Assembly (NCBI GenBank): GCA_037576195.1
Contig: CM075103.1
Span: 18,662,001 to 18,726,000, forward strand
From: Phytoseiulus persimilis
Taxonomy: Eukaryota > Arthropoda > Arachnida > Mesostigmata > Phytoseiidae
DNA: 64,000 bases
Direction: 5' to 3'
Positions within the stretch are counted from its first letter, which is position 1, and each line of letters begins with the position of its first letter. The notes beneath the pieces were generated by a model. That model ran no database searches and had not been told where the DNA came from. It was given only the letters and a program-made list of their open reading frames with translations. Positions 23,290 through 34,290 of this stretch are shown in pieces. The translations under genes and the position numbers were made by a program.

Positions 23290-23854
23290 TTCCCAAATGC
23301 CCGTGATGCTCGAAATTCCCATAACGGGGGCTATGATTTCAGCACAACTTCCTCGATTTCACAACTCGTATGGGATCTTCATAGGGAGCAGCCACCGAGG
23401 TCCGCCGGTTGCTCTGGTGGATGCTCAGGAAGTTGTCTACCATGATCATGCTGACGACCTGCCTAATCTTCGAGATTACGTGCGCCACGATCACGCCTTG
23501 AGCTCTCCGGAACACCTGCTTGTCCGTGGCGACAAACTCGAACTAATCGGGGACTGTAATCACGCCAAGCTCACACCGATGCCTGTCGTCCGTGACTATC
23601 CTGAGCCACGCAATGATTAGTTGCTGGTTAGCTGAGAAGCGCTTGGAAACCTACCGGATGAAGTGCAGCAACACGTATTGAGAAAGGCGGTCACCCACAA
23701 TGATCTGCGAACTCCTGTCGGATTGAATCGGCCCCACGATGTCATCATCAATGTTTACTTGCAAATCGTTGCTTAGTGGGCGAGGAGGATCTTCACTTGC
23801 GAAAATATGTGCTAGTGACACGTTCTTCCTGAAGCTCATGGGATCAGATTTCAA
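23290..23854 (-). pseudogene. Ty3/gypsy-like integrase core and GPY/F fragment, copy C
   Basis: The minus-strand frame 23854-23651 reads NIDDDIVGPIQSDRSSQIIV followed by GDRLSQYVLLHF, resembling the start of the gypsy integrase core (D-I-V-G-P ... V-D-R-x-S-R-Y-V). Further on (about 23480-23290) the sequence carries a segment ending in PPYE/PYED-P-I-R-V words, like the GPY/F domain that closes gypsy pol. Stops and indels separate the two. This is family assignment by motif only; the rest of the DDE core is not readable. Confidence 0.55.
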
Positions 23855-24310
23855 CGCCGTGAGTAGATAGACTTGGGAACGGGCATTTTCACGCCTGGAA
23901 TTCTCCTCGTTCTTTCCGTCTACGCTGCTGGGCTACTCAGCTACCCGCGTCGTGCATGCGACTGATGTCCCCCAGCAATGAGAAGCTTCCGGCCGCGGAA
24001 TATCGGCTCTGAATTACGCAGATCACGGAGCTCAAGGTGCGCAAATCAACTTCGTTCAGAACAACGCTTCGTATTTTCGGCAGCGCATGATGTTTGAGAT
24101 CCTACAGTCAGCAATAGCCCCGACTGCTGATAGCGAAGCCTGAATCCTAGGTTCTACCATCGAGAGCGGCGATCCTGATCCCGAACAACGTTACCGCTTT
24201 CATCTACTTCTTGTAATCCTTCTACATAGTTTCTCTGTTCCTGTTCGTATAGATCCGTGAAATTCTCGATTGAACTTATCTGGCGGCTTTGCCTATGGGT
24301 TATCACTGGC

Positions 24311-25582
24311 GATAGGGGTTTCAGGCACTGAGAAACTCAGAAAAAAAACGGCAAGAAGGCATTGAAAATTCAAGAAAGAGGCACTAAAATTAATGTAATG
24401 GGCACCTGATATCGCGGGAACAGGTGGCGAAATTCATGAAGAGGGTGAGGTAGATTCGAGAAACTAACCATACCAATGTGTAGGAAATACCAACTCAAGC
24501 GTCGCGTCCGCTTCAGCTCTTCATGGCACATTGGGACATTTTGAAGCTCCATATTCTCCGCAGCGAACCGATATGTGCGGTCCGACAGCAGAGACTTATG
24601 GCGGGAAAACGACCGCTCTTCGTCCAAACAGACTGAAGGGGCGGTCTTGGACGACGCGAGATCGGCTGGCGGAAAATCCGAGAACTCGACGCTCATATCG
24701 TTTCCTAGGAGCGCCTGTTGAATCTGACAGAAATCTGACGAATGACGCAAGGTACTGGATTTTGCCTTATGATTCTTTCAAGCTTTTCCATGATCAGATT
24801 TCTCTGTGGTGTAAGGGCGTTCGAGAGCAGAGATGGGCGTAATCATAATCATGATTATGACTATGAATTATAATCATAGTCAAAGTGTGATTACGAAAAT
24901 AATCATAGTTTGACTATGATTAATAATCACTTCTTGATTATGATTATTATTAAAAATCATAGTCAAAGTATGATTATTTTCGTAATCACACTTTGACTAT
25001 GATCATTAATCATAGTCATCATCATGATTATGATTACGCCCATCTCTGTTCGAGAGTATCCTCTTCGCGTCTTCAAGGATATAGATGGTTGTCGTCACCA
25101 AATGCTAAGTGCATTCTAGTCATTCTATGGAGTCTGGTGACGTTGAGAAGTTAGTGGCGATGAGGACCATTCGGGATTCTAGATGTGATTCCATCAGCAA
25201 AGCTAGAGATTTCTGAGCGGCTGTCGACCTCGGGAACGATACGCAGATCTCTTCACGGATGTGCCGCAGTCCATAGGCACGACAAGCTCCATGAACCATT
25301 TTCGGGAAAAGTACTCCTCATGCTACGTGCGCGTTAGCATGAGGAGATAGAGGACGCCGCCATGCGCCAGAGGATTGAGCATGCGCTATTCTGAACGGAG
25401 GCAAAACGAGCCCGATCCAAACTCAGTGTTCTTCTACATGGTTATGAAGTCTAGATTCATACATTCGCCGGGCCATAGAATGAACGTAATAGGCAAAATG
25501 CCGAGGAAAGAGTCGGGAAGGACTGAAAACAGGCATATAGGACCTTCCAGGCATTTATGGCATTTTGCCTGAAGCCCCTATC
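24311..25582. mobile_element. 1.27-kb TIR element inside copy C
   Basis: The termini GATAGGGGTTTCAGGCA (24311) and, inverted, GATAGGGGCTTCAGGCA (ending 25582) match at 16 of 17 positions. Copy B carries the corresponding sequence without this insert, apart from about 30 bp that are absent on the left side of C. A minus-strand frame at 24750-24370 (126 codons) lies inside but resembles no transposase that I know. The superfamily is unassigned. A hAT MITE sits within it. Confidence 0.65.
24828..25048. mobile_element. hAT-type foldback MITE, 221 bp
   Basis: Almost completely palindromic and AT-rich. The ends are CAGAGATGGGCGTAATCATA and its inverse, and the interior alternates ATCATAGTCA words. 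It is flanked by a perfect 8-bp direct repeat, TTCGAGAG, at 24820-24827 and 25049-25056. The CAGAGATGGGCG terminus and the 8-bp duplication are typical of hAT elements. There is no coding capacity. Confidence 0.9.
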
Positions 25583-26176
25583 TCTAGTTATTAAAATCGC
25601 GCGGGTCCCCGTAACGTGATCTTTCCCCGAAGCAAATAACACAAGTCCGATACATGACGGAAGGAATTTGGGCTCTCTCCCAGAAATGCTCTCAAACTGA
25701 TCCTGAGATGGTTCGATACCTGCCAGAATGCGAAGCTGGGTCGATTCTTCCGGTTTATGCGGGAAGCTGAATATGGCTGCATATAAATGTGCACTTTGTC
25801 AATGGTACAGATTCGTCCCCGCTGAGCAGGACACAGACGTTCATATTACGGTATGTCTCGTAGACCACCTTGGGTGTCTCGTTGGTGGACCGCCATCGCG
25901 CAATCGGGAACGAGTTGCCCTGCGCGTTGTTTCGCGGCTTGCTCACAATCAGATGAATCCATGCGGTGGTCATATCAGGTTGGGATTTTCTCCAGTATTC
26001 CTCGTCGTTTCGGATTCGGGATTTCTATCCGAAGTTCGGCATTCCTGCGAAAATACGGGAGCGGATCGAGGAAAGAATCGGCGGCGCCAGAAACCATCGG
26101 GCTCTCAGACAAGCGCGGGCTCGATGTCATCGCTAGCTCGCCGAGTACAGTTCCCACCGTGAACGGAGAACGCGAC

Positions 26177-26340
26177 GACTTTGAACATTTTGAGGTGATC
26201 AGAGCACAGAGTGAATCGAGTGTTCTTCTGCGACACGCTCAGCGCATGAGGCAGTCATCGTCCCAGCTTGTGGATCTTTCCGAGTGCGCGAAGTGGCTTT
26301 GGAATCATCTTTTGACTCATGCGGACCTGCCCGGCGAGAT
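26177..26340 (-). pseudogene. Mariner-like transposase remnant, copy D (truncated)
   Basis: Nearly identical to the matching part of copy C (words ending ...NTRFTLC and the AACACTCGATTCACTCTGTG stretch). It stops at about 26177, before the DEKW region. It is preserved only as a short end piece. Confidence 0.65.
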
Positions 26341-26801
26341 CCTTGACCGATCATTCGAGCGACCTGTGATCTCAATGTGGCTGCACACGGGATTTCATTT
26401 TGGACCGGGCCCGCGCCGGTTGAAAGACCGAGATCGGTAGTTGGGGGTTGGACGAGTGAAATCGGGACGGTTTTTCGTGTGTGATAGATGGGGCCTTGCT
26501 TGACAGCCGCGAGAGTTATTCTGATAGGAGCGTTGCTGGTTCGAAGAGGGACGCCGATTTTCCAGCTCAGGATACGGACTCAAGCGGGAGCTCAAGGTCT
26601 CGGAGAGCAAGCGCGTTTGCTCAGCTTCGACCAGGGCGTACAAATCGTTGATCGATCGACTCCCTGCTGGTTGGGTGTCCCAAGTTTGGTGTAGAACACC
26701 GATGATGGGGGCAGAGCATGCAGCAAGCATGATACCAGCCTGGAATCCTCCGACTGAGCAACGCAGCTAGGCTTTGCAAATGACCGCATTTTCAAATAAC
26801 C

Positions 26802-26912
26802 GCGGTTACGGTCAACCGATAACCACAACCTCATAATCGCGGTTACGGTTAACCGATAGCCGCAACCTCATAATCGCGGTTACGGTTAACCGATAACCGC
26901 AACCTCATAATC
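26802..26912 (+). repeat. 37-bp subterminal tandem repeat of hAT
   Basis: Three units of about 37 bp with the core GCGGTTACGGTTAACCGATA followed by ACCGCAACCTCATAAT. They sit near the left terminus, where hAT elements often carry repeated transposase-binding motifs. Confidence 0.85.
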
Positions 26913-27334
26913 GCGGTTATAACCGCAAATAACCGCAAGCCATTCAGAGAGTAATCTTGGGCATGGCTGGGATATTTTGCAATGGGTTTCATAGCGATAA
27001 CATCGGAAACCAGATGATTCCATAGACATAGAACCGACAACCTAGTTTTTCGAAGCCCCACCCCATGTCTTCGGCATAGATGAAGCGGAAATAGGGAGAA
27101 ATACGACAGAACGAACGAGTGAGTATGCTTCTTAGTGAAGCAACCTTGCCCAAGGGAAGTTTATGATTAACGTTAAGAAAGCATCAGCTTGTGAGAGATA
27201 CTGGACAATATATGTACACAACGATTGCGGCACATAGTGGAGAGACTAGTTCTCTGTAACACAATTTTCGCTTCACAAGAGTTCGTTCTGGAATGCTTTT
27301 CGCAAGAAGAATATATCGTCGAGGGTGCTCGGTT

Positions 27335-27541
27335 TCATCCTCGCATGGTTCTCCCCAACAAGAATCGAACCGAACTGAAGTCTCTTTCGGCCTGTACGGA
27401 TGTCGGCGGGATTCCCGATAAAGCTTTCAGGCATCGGTCGAGAAGACGGCCATGACCGCCCCCGGCTTTATGAAGCCTGAATTCCCGTGCCAAGTTCAGT
27501 CTTCTGTCGATCGCGGCTCCTGCTCGTAAATGGAATCCCAT
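27335..27541 (-). pseudogene. hAT transposase C-terminal fragment
   Basis: Sixty-eight codons with TSVQAERDFSSVRFLLGRT, the conserved end of the hAT dimerisation domain. There is no start and no upstream catalytic region in frame. The surrounding frames (27225-27455 + and others) are shadows. Confidence 0.65.
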
Positions 27542-29025
27542 GGGATGTTTTCCTGGAAGTGGAACATTTTCATTGTGGCTCCTGTGAGTCGCCGAGATAT
27601 GCTCTCGATAGCTCGCGGTGGAATAACCGCTGCGAAGCCTAATCGCAAGTCACGAAATTTTCGACACAATTGCATAATCTAGAACGACGTAGATCACTTG
27701 TATTGAAGAGCCTCCCATCCGATGAGTATAGTCAGAAACTTCGGGTCCAACCTCCCGCGTTGCTCTCAGATTTCTCGATGTTCTGATTCCCTTGTACTTC
27801 TTTGGGAACCTGTCTCAAACTGTCAATGCCCTCCTGAATGTCCTCCCTCGAGCAGCTCGTAGCTTTCTCGGACTCCAAGTCGCTGCTTTCGGCTCTGAGA
27901 TCATCGTTGCTGTGCCCGAGCGTCAGAGATCCCCGTTATCTTGGAGGACTCGATCACGATTCTTCAATGCATGCCTCAACATGCGGGTGCGACGCACATG
28001 ATATCTACTTTTACGGTGCTTGGTTTCTTGATCTCACTGGATGCGTAGACCTTCCGTCTGGAAGATTGAGTCCACTGCGCACAGTGCTCTCTCATGGAGT
28101 CCCTGAGCGGCTTGTTGATAGACAAATCAAGAGGCTGCAGGTTATGAGTGAGATCTCCAGGAATTATCGCTGGCCGAGTCCTCCCCTCGGAACCGTGTGA
28201 TAACTTCGTTTAACGGGAGCCATCACACAACATGTCACTAGTTCGGCGAGCAAGCCAAATATGCCGAGCAGAGTCGATCGTCTCATAATTTTCAGCGATT
28301 CCGCTCAAACATCATCGTATCACATTTCCCTGGAACATTGTGTCTGCACATTCCTGTGCCGAACTGGATGCTGAGAGCAACTTTCACGTCTTTCAGTTCA
28401 TTTCTGTTCAATTCTCAGCGCCAAATTCCAGATCTCAGTCCTCCTGAGTATGCTTATCAGATGGTGTGCTTTCCCGAACAATCATATGCTTGTCAGATAA
28501 GATAAACCCTCGATTTCTGGTTCAGTTGAAATTGCGGTTATAACCGCCATTCTCTCGCGGTTATTGCGGTTATTAACCGCGGTTAAATATCCGCTGCAGA
28601 GCCTAACCGCAACTGATTGCATCCGAGACCAGCTGACGGAATTTGAGCGTATTTCGAGACGGAGTCTTATTGGGATCGAATTGGAAATTGGAGAGACGCT
28701 CCATCGCGGTCTTCTGTTTGACTTGAGCCGCTTTGTCGAATGGTTCGGTGATGGCTGCATACAAACTAGCGGCTGTCATTGTTGAGATGTCTTGGTTGAA
28801 TCTCCACGAAATTATTTCGGGATCGATAGAACTGACTGTCATGCTACGCGCACGGCGGTTCGCTTTTTCGTAATAGCTATGGGTTTCTGGTAGGATTCCT
28901 TGGGCCACTTCGTATTTTTCGGCTCTGCCATAAGTAGAATATCAATGACGCCTTTCCAGATTACGAAGTTTCTTCCGGACAGGTCGAGTTTGACAGTTCT
29001 GAGGCTTGAGGGTTCGGACGACGGG

Positions 29026-30050
29026 CCATAGTAATATTTGAGGCGCGAGAATTTTGAGAAGGGTCAGAATGGCTGGATGCTTCTGTTGTAGTCGAGTTGT
29101 CACCGGATAGCAGATTTCACTTGGACTAGCAAGTAGGGCTACGTCCAGCACCTTGTAGAGTGAAGAAGTGAATTGTTGTGAAGAACTATGGGCTTCATAT
29201 TTGAGGGCACCAGCTCTCAACACTTGGAAAAGTACGGGGCCTCTCTGAATAGTAAGGGATCTTATAATCACCCAAAACGCAAACTCGGGGCTTGTTGGTT
29301 CTCAACCCCAGGCAGGATTCAGCACCCGGTCCCTACGGAGGATATGCTCAATGTGCGGATCCCTTATGCGTCTGCAGTTCGTTTTGAGGAGACACGAATA
29401 CTATTGAATGGCCGCGTTCCAACAGATCTTGAAGCTCATCGTTTTCCATTCAGTGTTCTGGGCGATCAAGTTCGAAAAGTGCCTTCGTTCACTTAGATGC
29501 CTGTTCCACCATTCGCAAACATCGTTGAGACACACTCACTCACCCCTGATTGGTTTCGCGAGGCTCATTAAGCAGCCCGAAGATTATCCTGCTGAATTTC
29601 TCGCCTCCGCAGCCCGGCCAGCACTCCTCACCAGCTCATACGGCCAATCTTCGGATTTCGCGCAGCGGAGACTTCAAATGTCAACCGCCGCGTGAGTGTT
29701 CAACTTCCGAGCACTGATCAGAAGTCATCCCGCACAGGTCAATATGAGCACAGCAATTATATTCATGTTGTACCCCCGAGCCCTCCACCAACTCAAGAAG
29801 AATCGTTTAATTCCTCAGTGTTGACGATTGATCTGCTACACCGACCATCAATGGCTGGGAGGGTTTCAGACTTGGCAAGCTCTCCGTCTCCCGCGGGTAA
29901 ATGGGCATAATTGTGAGCTCGCCGTTGAGATGATCCGCGACAAATTCTGAATAATCTTTTGACCGAGATCTGTGATATGTCACGCCCGTGATATGCGGTC
30001 TTCAATGAGGAAACTCACGAAAGGAGGGGGCTAGACTTGTTCTGTTGCGA
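29026..30050 (-). other. Conserved spacer upstream of gag, copy D
   Basis: Close to the copy C spacer at the DNA level, including GTCCAGCACCTTGTAGAGTG at 29141 and the block CCGACCATCAATGGCTGGGA near 29841, which occurs in related form in A, B and C. Non-coding as far as I can see. Confidence 0.5.
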
Positions 30051-30164
30051 CTGGGAATGAGCACGAGGGGGAACGAAGAAACTGTTTGGAAATGAGGATC
30101 GGTTCCATTCGTGCATCACCAACTCAAAGACCTTCATCGACGGAGTTCGATGAAGGTCCAAATG

Positions 30165-30740
30165 CCCGTGATGCTCGAAATTACCATAACGGGGGCTATG
30201 ATTTCAACACAACTTCCTCGATTTCACATCTCGTATGGGATCTTCATAGGGAGCAGCCACCGAGGTCCGCCGGTTGCTCTGGTGGATGCTCAGGAAGTTG
30301 TCTACCATGATCATGCTGACGACCTGCCTAATCTTCGAGATTACGTGCGGCACGATCACGCCTTGAGCTCTCCGGAACACCTGCCTGTCCGTGGCGACAA
30401 ACTCGAACTGATCGGGGACTGTAATCACGCCAAGCTCACACCGATGCCTGTCGTCCGTGACTATCCGGAGCCACGCAATGATTGGTCGCTGGTTAGCTGA
30501 GAAGCGATTGGAAACCTACAGGATGAAGTGCTCAGACACGTATCGAGAGAGGCGGTCAACCGCAATGATCTTCAAACTCTTGTCGGATTGAATCGGCCTA
30601 ACGATGTCATCATCAATGTTTACTTGCAAATCGTTGCTTAGTGGGCGAGGAGGATCCTCACAACATCGATCCGTTAGGTACCGAAAATGACGGAAATCAC
30701 ATGTTTTCCAGTATCCCACCTCTTTAAGCACGCAGATCAC
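30165..30740 (-). pseudogene. Ty3/gypsy-like integrase and GPY/F fragment, copy D
   Basis: The frame 30740-30516 contains NIDDDIVRPIQSD and IIAVDRLSRYVSEHF, the clearest integrase-like motif among the copies. The frame 30428-30204 reads FEFVATDRQVFRRAQG and ends in APYEDPIRDVKSRKL, resembling the GPY/F closing domain of gypsy pol. The central catalytic part is missing or frameshifted. Confidence 0.6.
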
Positions 30741-30900
30741 GGGGCTCGAGATGCGGAAATAAACTTCGAAGAGAACGGCGCCCCATAGCTCCGGCGGCGT
30801 ATTATGTTTGAGATTTTACAGTCAGCAATAATCCCGACTGCTGCATGCGAATCGTGGACCTCAGGCTCCACCACAGGGAGCCGGCATCCTCGACAGTGGA

Positions 30901-31800
30901 ACTCTGGGAACGATCGGCGAAGAACCGCACGGGTTCTTCATCGTGCAACTCTTGGCACAGTCGGCTACCGCGAATTTCACCGTTTTCCGGAACCCCCAGC
31001 CGATTCAGTGTCATCCGTTTCGTTTTAAAAAAAGAAAAAATGAGCGGATCATCCGCCCCGAGCCGGGGATATCGTTCTCGGAAGTCGGCCTTTCGTCACC
31101 TGTAACCATCTGATGCCGCAATGGTTGTTTCCCGTATAGCCTGAATACCCGTGGCGTATCCGATGATCACTGTCGAGCTCATCGAACAGTTGATTCAGCA
31201 CTCAGGCTTCGGGTTCCGAGATGAGACCGAGTCCAGTAACTTGCCGCCGGATCATTGGAGCGTCAACGTTTGAATCTCCGAAGTAAAAACCCTGAACATC
31301 GTTCGGGAATGTCAAAGCGTGATGAGGGAATCCGTTACGCAAGGCTGTTCGAGTTCAAGAAGGACTGGATAGCAGCGGAGGCTCGGCGTGAAATGGAACA
31401 ACTGGTCGGCCAAGCGTCTCCGTGAGGAACCGACAACAGGAAATGGTTCGCCGAATCGATGCATTGATGATTTCTAACCCATTCCGTGTCCATGAATAGA
31501 AACAGTCATGGCCGAAAATCTAGGAACGATTGCGAAAGTTCCAAAAATATAACTGAAGAATGAAAATGTGCGTGAATATTCCACAAGAGTCAATTGGGAT
31601 GTCGAGCTCTCATACTGGCGTATTCGATGTCACCGCTACTGGATTTGACAGAGACACGCTTGAGCTTCTCGGAAGTGAGTAGTAGTTGATTCGAGATTCT
31701 GAGCTGGTCAGAATTTTAAGAACCATATGCAACATTCGTCGGCGAAACAACGAAGCTGGGAAGTTACTGTGTGGCGCGCTGAGGTGCTAAAAATCTCCTG
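30901..31800. other. No gene recognised
   Basis: No motif is readable on either strand. The GC-balanced sequence bridges composite copy D and the Tc1 fragment. Confidence 0.3.
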
Positions 31801-31802
31801 AA

Positions 31803-32440
31803 ATGGGTAGAGCTGCAAACTGTACGGTCGCGGAGAGATCGATCACGGAAAGTTTACGGAAGGAAGGATTCTCTATTGCTGTGATTGCCCGGTTGATCAA
31901 AGGATCAAAAACGTTCGTGTTCAGAGCTTTGAAGCTGGTGAAAGTTGCACACCGCCGCGGCACACGCAAGAAAACGACCGCTAATTCTGGCCGCCAGCCA
32001 TCGCGGAAAATCAAAGCGGAAACTTTGTGTCTTCTGTGGAGCTGAAGAGGATGACCATTGCACCGATCAGTACAGACTTTGTAGAGTGCGACGACCGCTG
32101 GGCACCGCGTTTGATCCGCGATTCAAAATCAAAGTGGTTGAACACGGTGGTGGAAACATCAAGATTTAGGGATGCTTCTCTCATAACAGCGTCGGTCCAA
32201 TATTCTGGATCAAGCAGATCATGACGAAAGAAACTCGCAGAGATGTTCTGCAAGACTCGATGCTGCCTTACGCACGAGTTGACATGACTGCGGACTAAGT
32301 CTTCCAGCAAGACAGCGACCGAAGCATACTTCGAAGTTGGTGCGAGGATGATTTGAAGAGAATCGAGTATCTCTGATGGCCTTGCTATCTCAATCACCTG
32401 ATCCAAATCCGATCGGGAACCTTCGGTGAGAAGTCAAGAT
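31803..32440 (+). pseudogene. Tc1-like transposase fragment
   Basis: The start MGRAANCTVAERSITESL and EGFSIAVIARLIKGSK match the N-terminal helix-turn-helix of Tc1 transposases, followed by a GRP-like linker (SGRQPSRKI). After a deletion of the middle part, the C-terminal half is readable near 32130-32400: VVEHGGGNIKIWGCFS, VGPIFWI, LPYARVDM and VFQQDSD, then a PDLNPIE-like end. At least one frameshift and internal stops are present. Terminal inverted repeats were not found. Confidence 0.8.
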
Positions 32441-33759
32441 AGCTCTGCCAAAAGAAGGAATCTCGAATAAGGAGCGATTATGGGAGGGAGTACGGAGAGC
32501 GTGGTACAACATATCCGAGGAAACCTGAGAGCCATATCTATGAACCGCAGATGTGAAGTAATATTGAAAAACAAAGGTGGAGCCGCAGAATACTGATGTG
32601 CTCAATGATAATAATAACTCCCGATGGATCTGTGTGTCATCCCTGAGTGATAATGATAAGGATTGTGATGATGAAAACACACGACCGCTTCGTTCTTCAA
32701 AATTTCGGCTTTGTTATTTTTTTTTGGGTTCTAGCTCGAAAGGGTCTCGGCCATTAAGGCTTGGCCATCGGCCCCGTGGATTTTGCACTACTCCTGACAA
32801 AACTTGGTCAACTTCAAAGGCTCATATCTCGGCTCCCAGATGGGGGACAGCGCCGATCGAGTTATTTTTGGAAAGCTGAAGAATCGAATGACATACATAC
32901 ATGCTGTTTCGATCGGAGATGGCCGAATACCTTTAAAATCGATGAATTTGAGACCGATGCGAAAATAGATAGCGTCGAGTGCGCACTCTGGAGTTGAGCT
33001 TAATCGAAAGGTCACTGAGAGTCGAAGGTTTTGCAAAAAAAAAATCTAGTATAAGAGCTCGACATCCTACTTGACCCTTGTGTAATATTCACGCTCATGC
33101 CCATCTTCTGGGTGTTTTCTTACTAACGTTCTTGAAGTTTTGGTCGTAACTGTACATATATCTTTGTTCACGTCAAAGCCTGTCAAGAGTATCCTCCGCG
33201 AAGGTTGTACGCCGTTGCGCCGACAAGGGCGAGAGACTTGAGGGGAAGGCTCGAGGGCTGTGGGAATCTCGAAAGAGATCGAGAAGAGACGTCGAGGTCC
33301 TCGGGTGTCCTGAATTGAAGAGGCAATGCTGGGAATAACTAACACAGGTCTCAGGAGTTCGCTGTATGGAGCGTTTGTGACACGATGAGATACAGCATGG
33401 CTAGGTGATAGACACGGAATGTGAACTACTCGGCTCTAGATCTGCTGCTATTTCCGGTCCTTGTTGCAGAAGGATCGGTGCATGGCCGTCGTCGTTCGCA
33501 GGGGATCTTGGGGAATGCAGATCGAGAATCTGGATTCCCTGAGAGGTCGCAATGACCAGACGACCAAGGAACCTGCTCGGTTGTCTTGGTCAGGAGATGT
33601 CAGAGGAGGACTAGTACGAACTCTCGATTGGGTACTGGCATCTCAAGTCGGTGGGAACTGCTCCCCGGCAGCGCAGGATACGGTGATCGATTCCGGTCAG
33701 GGCGACTTGGGGCTATCGTAGTGGGTTATGGCTATCGCTACCTCCAACCATTTGATTGC
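32441..33759. other. No gene recognised
   Basis: Contains a T-rich run at 32720, an ACATACATACAT microsatellite near 32890 and an A-run at 33035. There are no coding motifs. Confidence 0.3.
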
Positions 33760-34290
33760 TACCCCCCTCATCGGGTTTCCTTGGGATCGAGGCGAACCGG
33801 ACGAGCCATCAGAAGAATAAAGTTGCGAAAGGAGAGCGGACCGCTCAACCACAGGAAGACACTCGCGGAGAGACAGGGTGATGCTGCAAAAGCAGATGTA
33901 AGCAACAGGCATTCGACATAAGGCAACTCAGGGAAGCTCTCCGGAGGGCTTCAAGCGAGAATGTAGATTTTAATTGAAGTTGAGCTCTGCGAAAAACAGA
34001 ATAATCCGCGATAATTCACACACAAACGGTACTCCTCAAGGCTATGGCCTGCTGGGCCACAGCCACATGTGGAATCCGGCTCTGCTGACAGATCTGGCAA
34101 GGAGTCGTCCAAGCCAATCGCTTCCGACGAGACAATGCCCGTCGCATCGGCACTCGACTCGACCTCCGAGGCGAGACCGCTCCGACGGAACGCGTGTTTC
34201 GCGAAAATGTTTACATGAGACGGACTCCACCCTCGATCCGGATCCACGTCGAGGAGTCACAACCCTCCTTTGGTCACGAGCCATGTCGAT
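33760..34290 (+). repeat. Dispersed repeat, copy 2
   Basis: Second copy of the repeat at 19780-20300, same orientation, about 14 kb away. Similarity includes GTCCAAGCCAATCGCTTCCG, the GACTCGACCTCC stretch and the GGAACGCGTGTTT region. No recognisable protein is encoded. Confidence 0.75.

Larger units (their letters stand above)
20615..25976 (-). mobile_element. Composite retro/mariner repeat, copy C
   Basis: Minus-strand order: gypsy-like pol remnant (25976-25583, interrupted by a TIR element, then 24310-23870), integrase fragment (23854-23651), GPY/F region (about 23480-23290), spacer (about 23150-21940), gag ORF (21934-21152) and mariner remnant (21110-20615). This is the most complete copy. 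It lies head to tail with copy D, only about 200 bp away. Confidence 0.75.
26768..28605 (-). mobile_element. hAT element (decayed) inserted in gag copy D
   Basis: The termini TAGGCTTTGCA (left) and, inverted, TAGGCTCTGCA (right) match at 10 of 11 positions. Flanks AACGCAGC and ACCGCAAC are an imperfect 8-bp target duplication (6/8) of a site that reads CACCGCAGTTG in copies B and C. Both subterminal regions are rich in AACCGCGGTTA palindromes. A minus-strand frame at 27541-27335 contains PPTSVQAERDFSSVRFLLG, the C-terminal hAT dimerisation signature (P-x-S-x-x-x-E-R-x-F-S). The rest of the transposase is unreadable. Confidence 0.85.
26395..29025 (-). pseudogene. Copia-type gag, copy D, interrupted by a hAT element
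   Basis: The N-terminal part (about 29020-28614) matches copy C up to KFRQLVSDAISCG. The frame resumes at 26767 and continues (LHQTWDTQPAGSRSIND) to RRGPGPK at 26395. The break falls exactly in the CGAQPDD segment of the other copies and is caused by the insertion 26768-28605. Small frameshifts are present near 28915 and in the resumed part, so the frame had already begun to decay or did so afterwards. Confidence 0.85.
26177..30900 (-). mobile_element. Composite retro/mariner repeat, copy D (split by hAT)
   Basis: Minus-strand order: pol remnant (about 30900-30740), integrase fragment (30740-30516), GPY/F region (30428-30165), spacer (about 30050-29020), first part of gag (about 29020-28614), hAT insertion, rest of gag (26767-26395), and a short mariner remnant (about 26340-26177). 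Copy D is closest to copy C in sequence and lies directly next to it in the same orientation. Confidence 0.75.

Noticed and set aside
23234..30500. Plus-strand ORFs at 23234-23620 and 30111-30500 as a conserved gene pair
   Set aside because: They are similar because they lie in copies C and D of the composite repeat. The minus strand carries the integrase/GPY-F motifs, so the plus frames are shadows.
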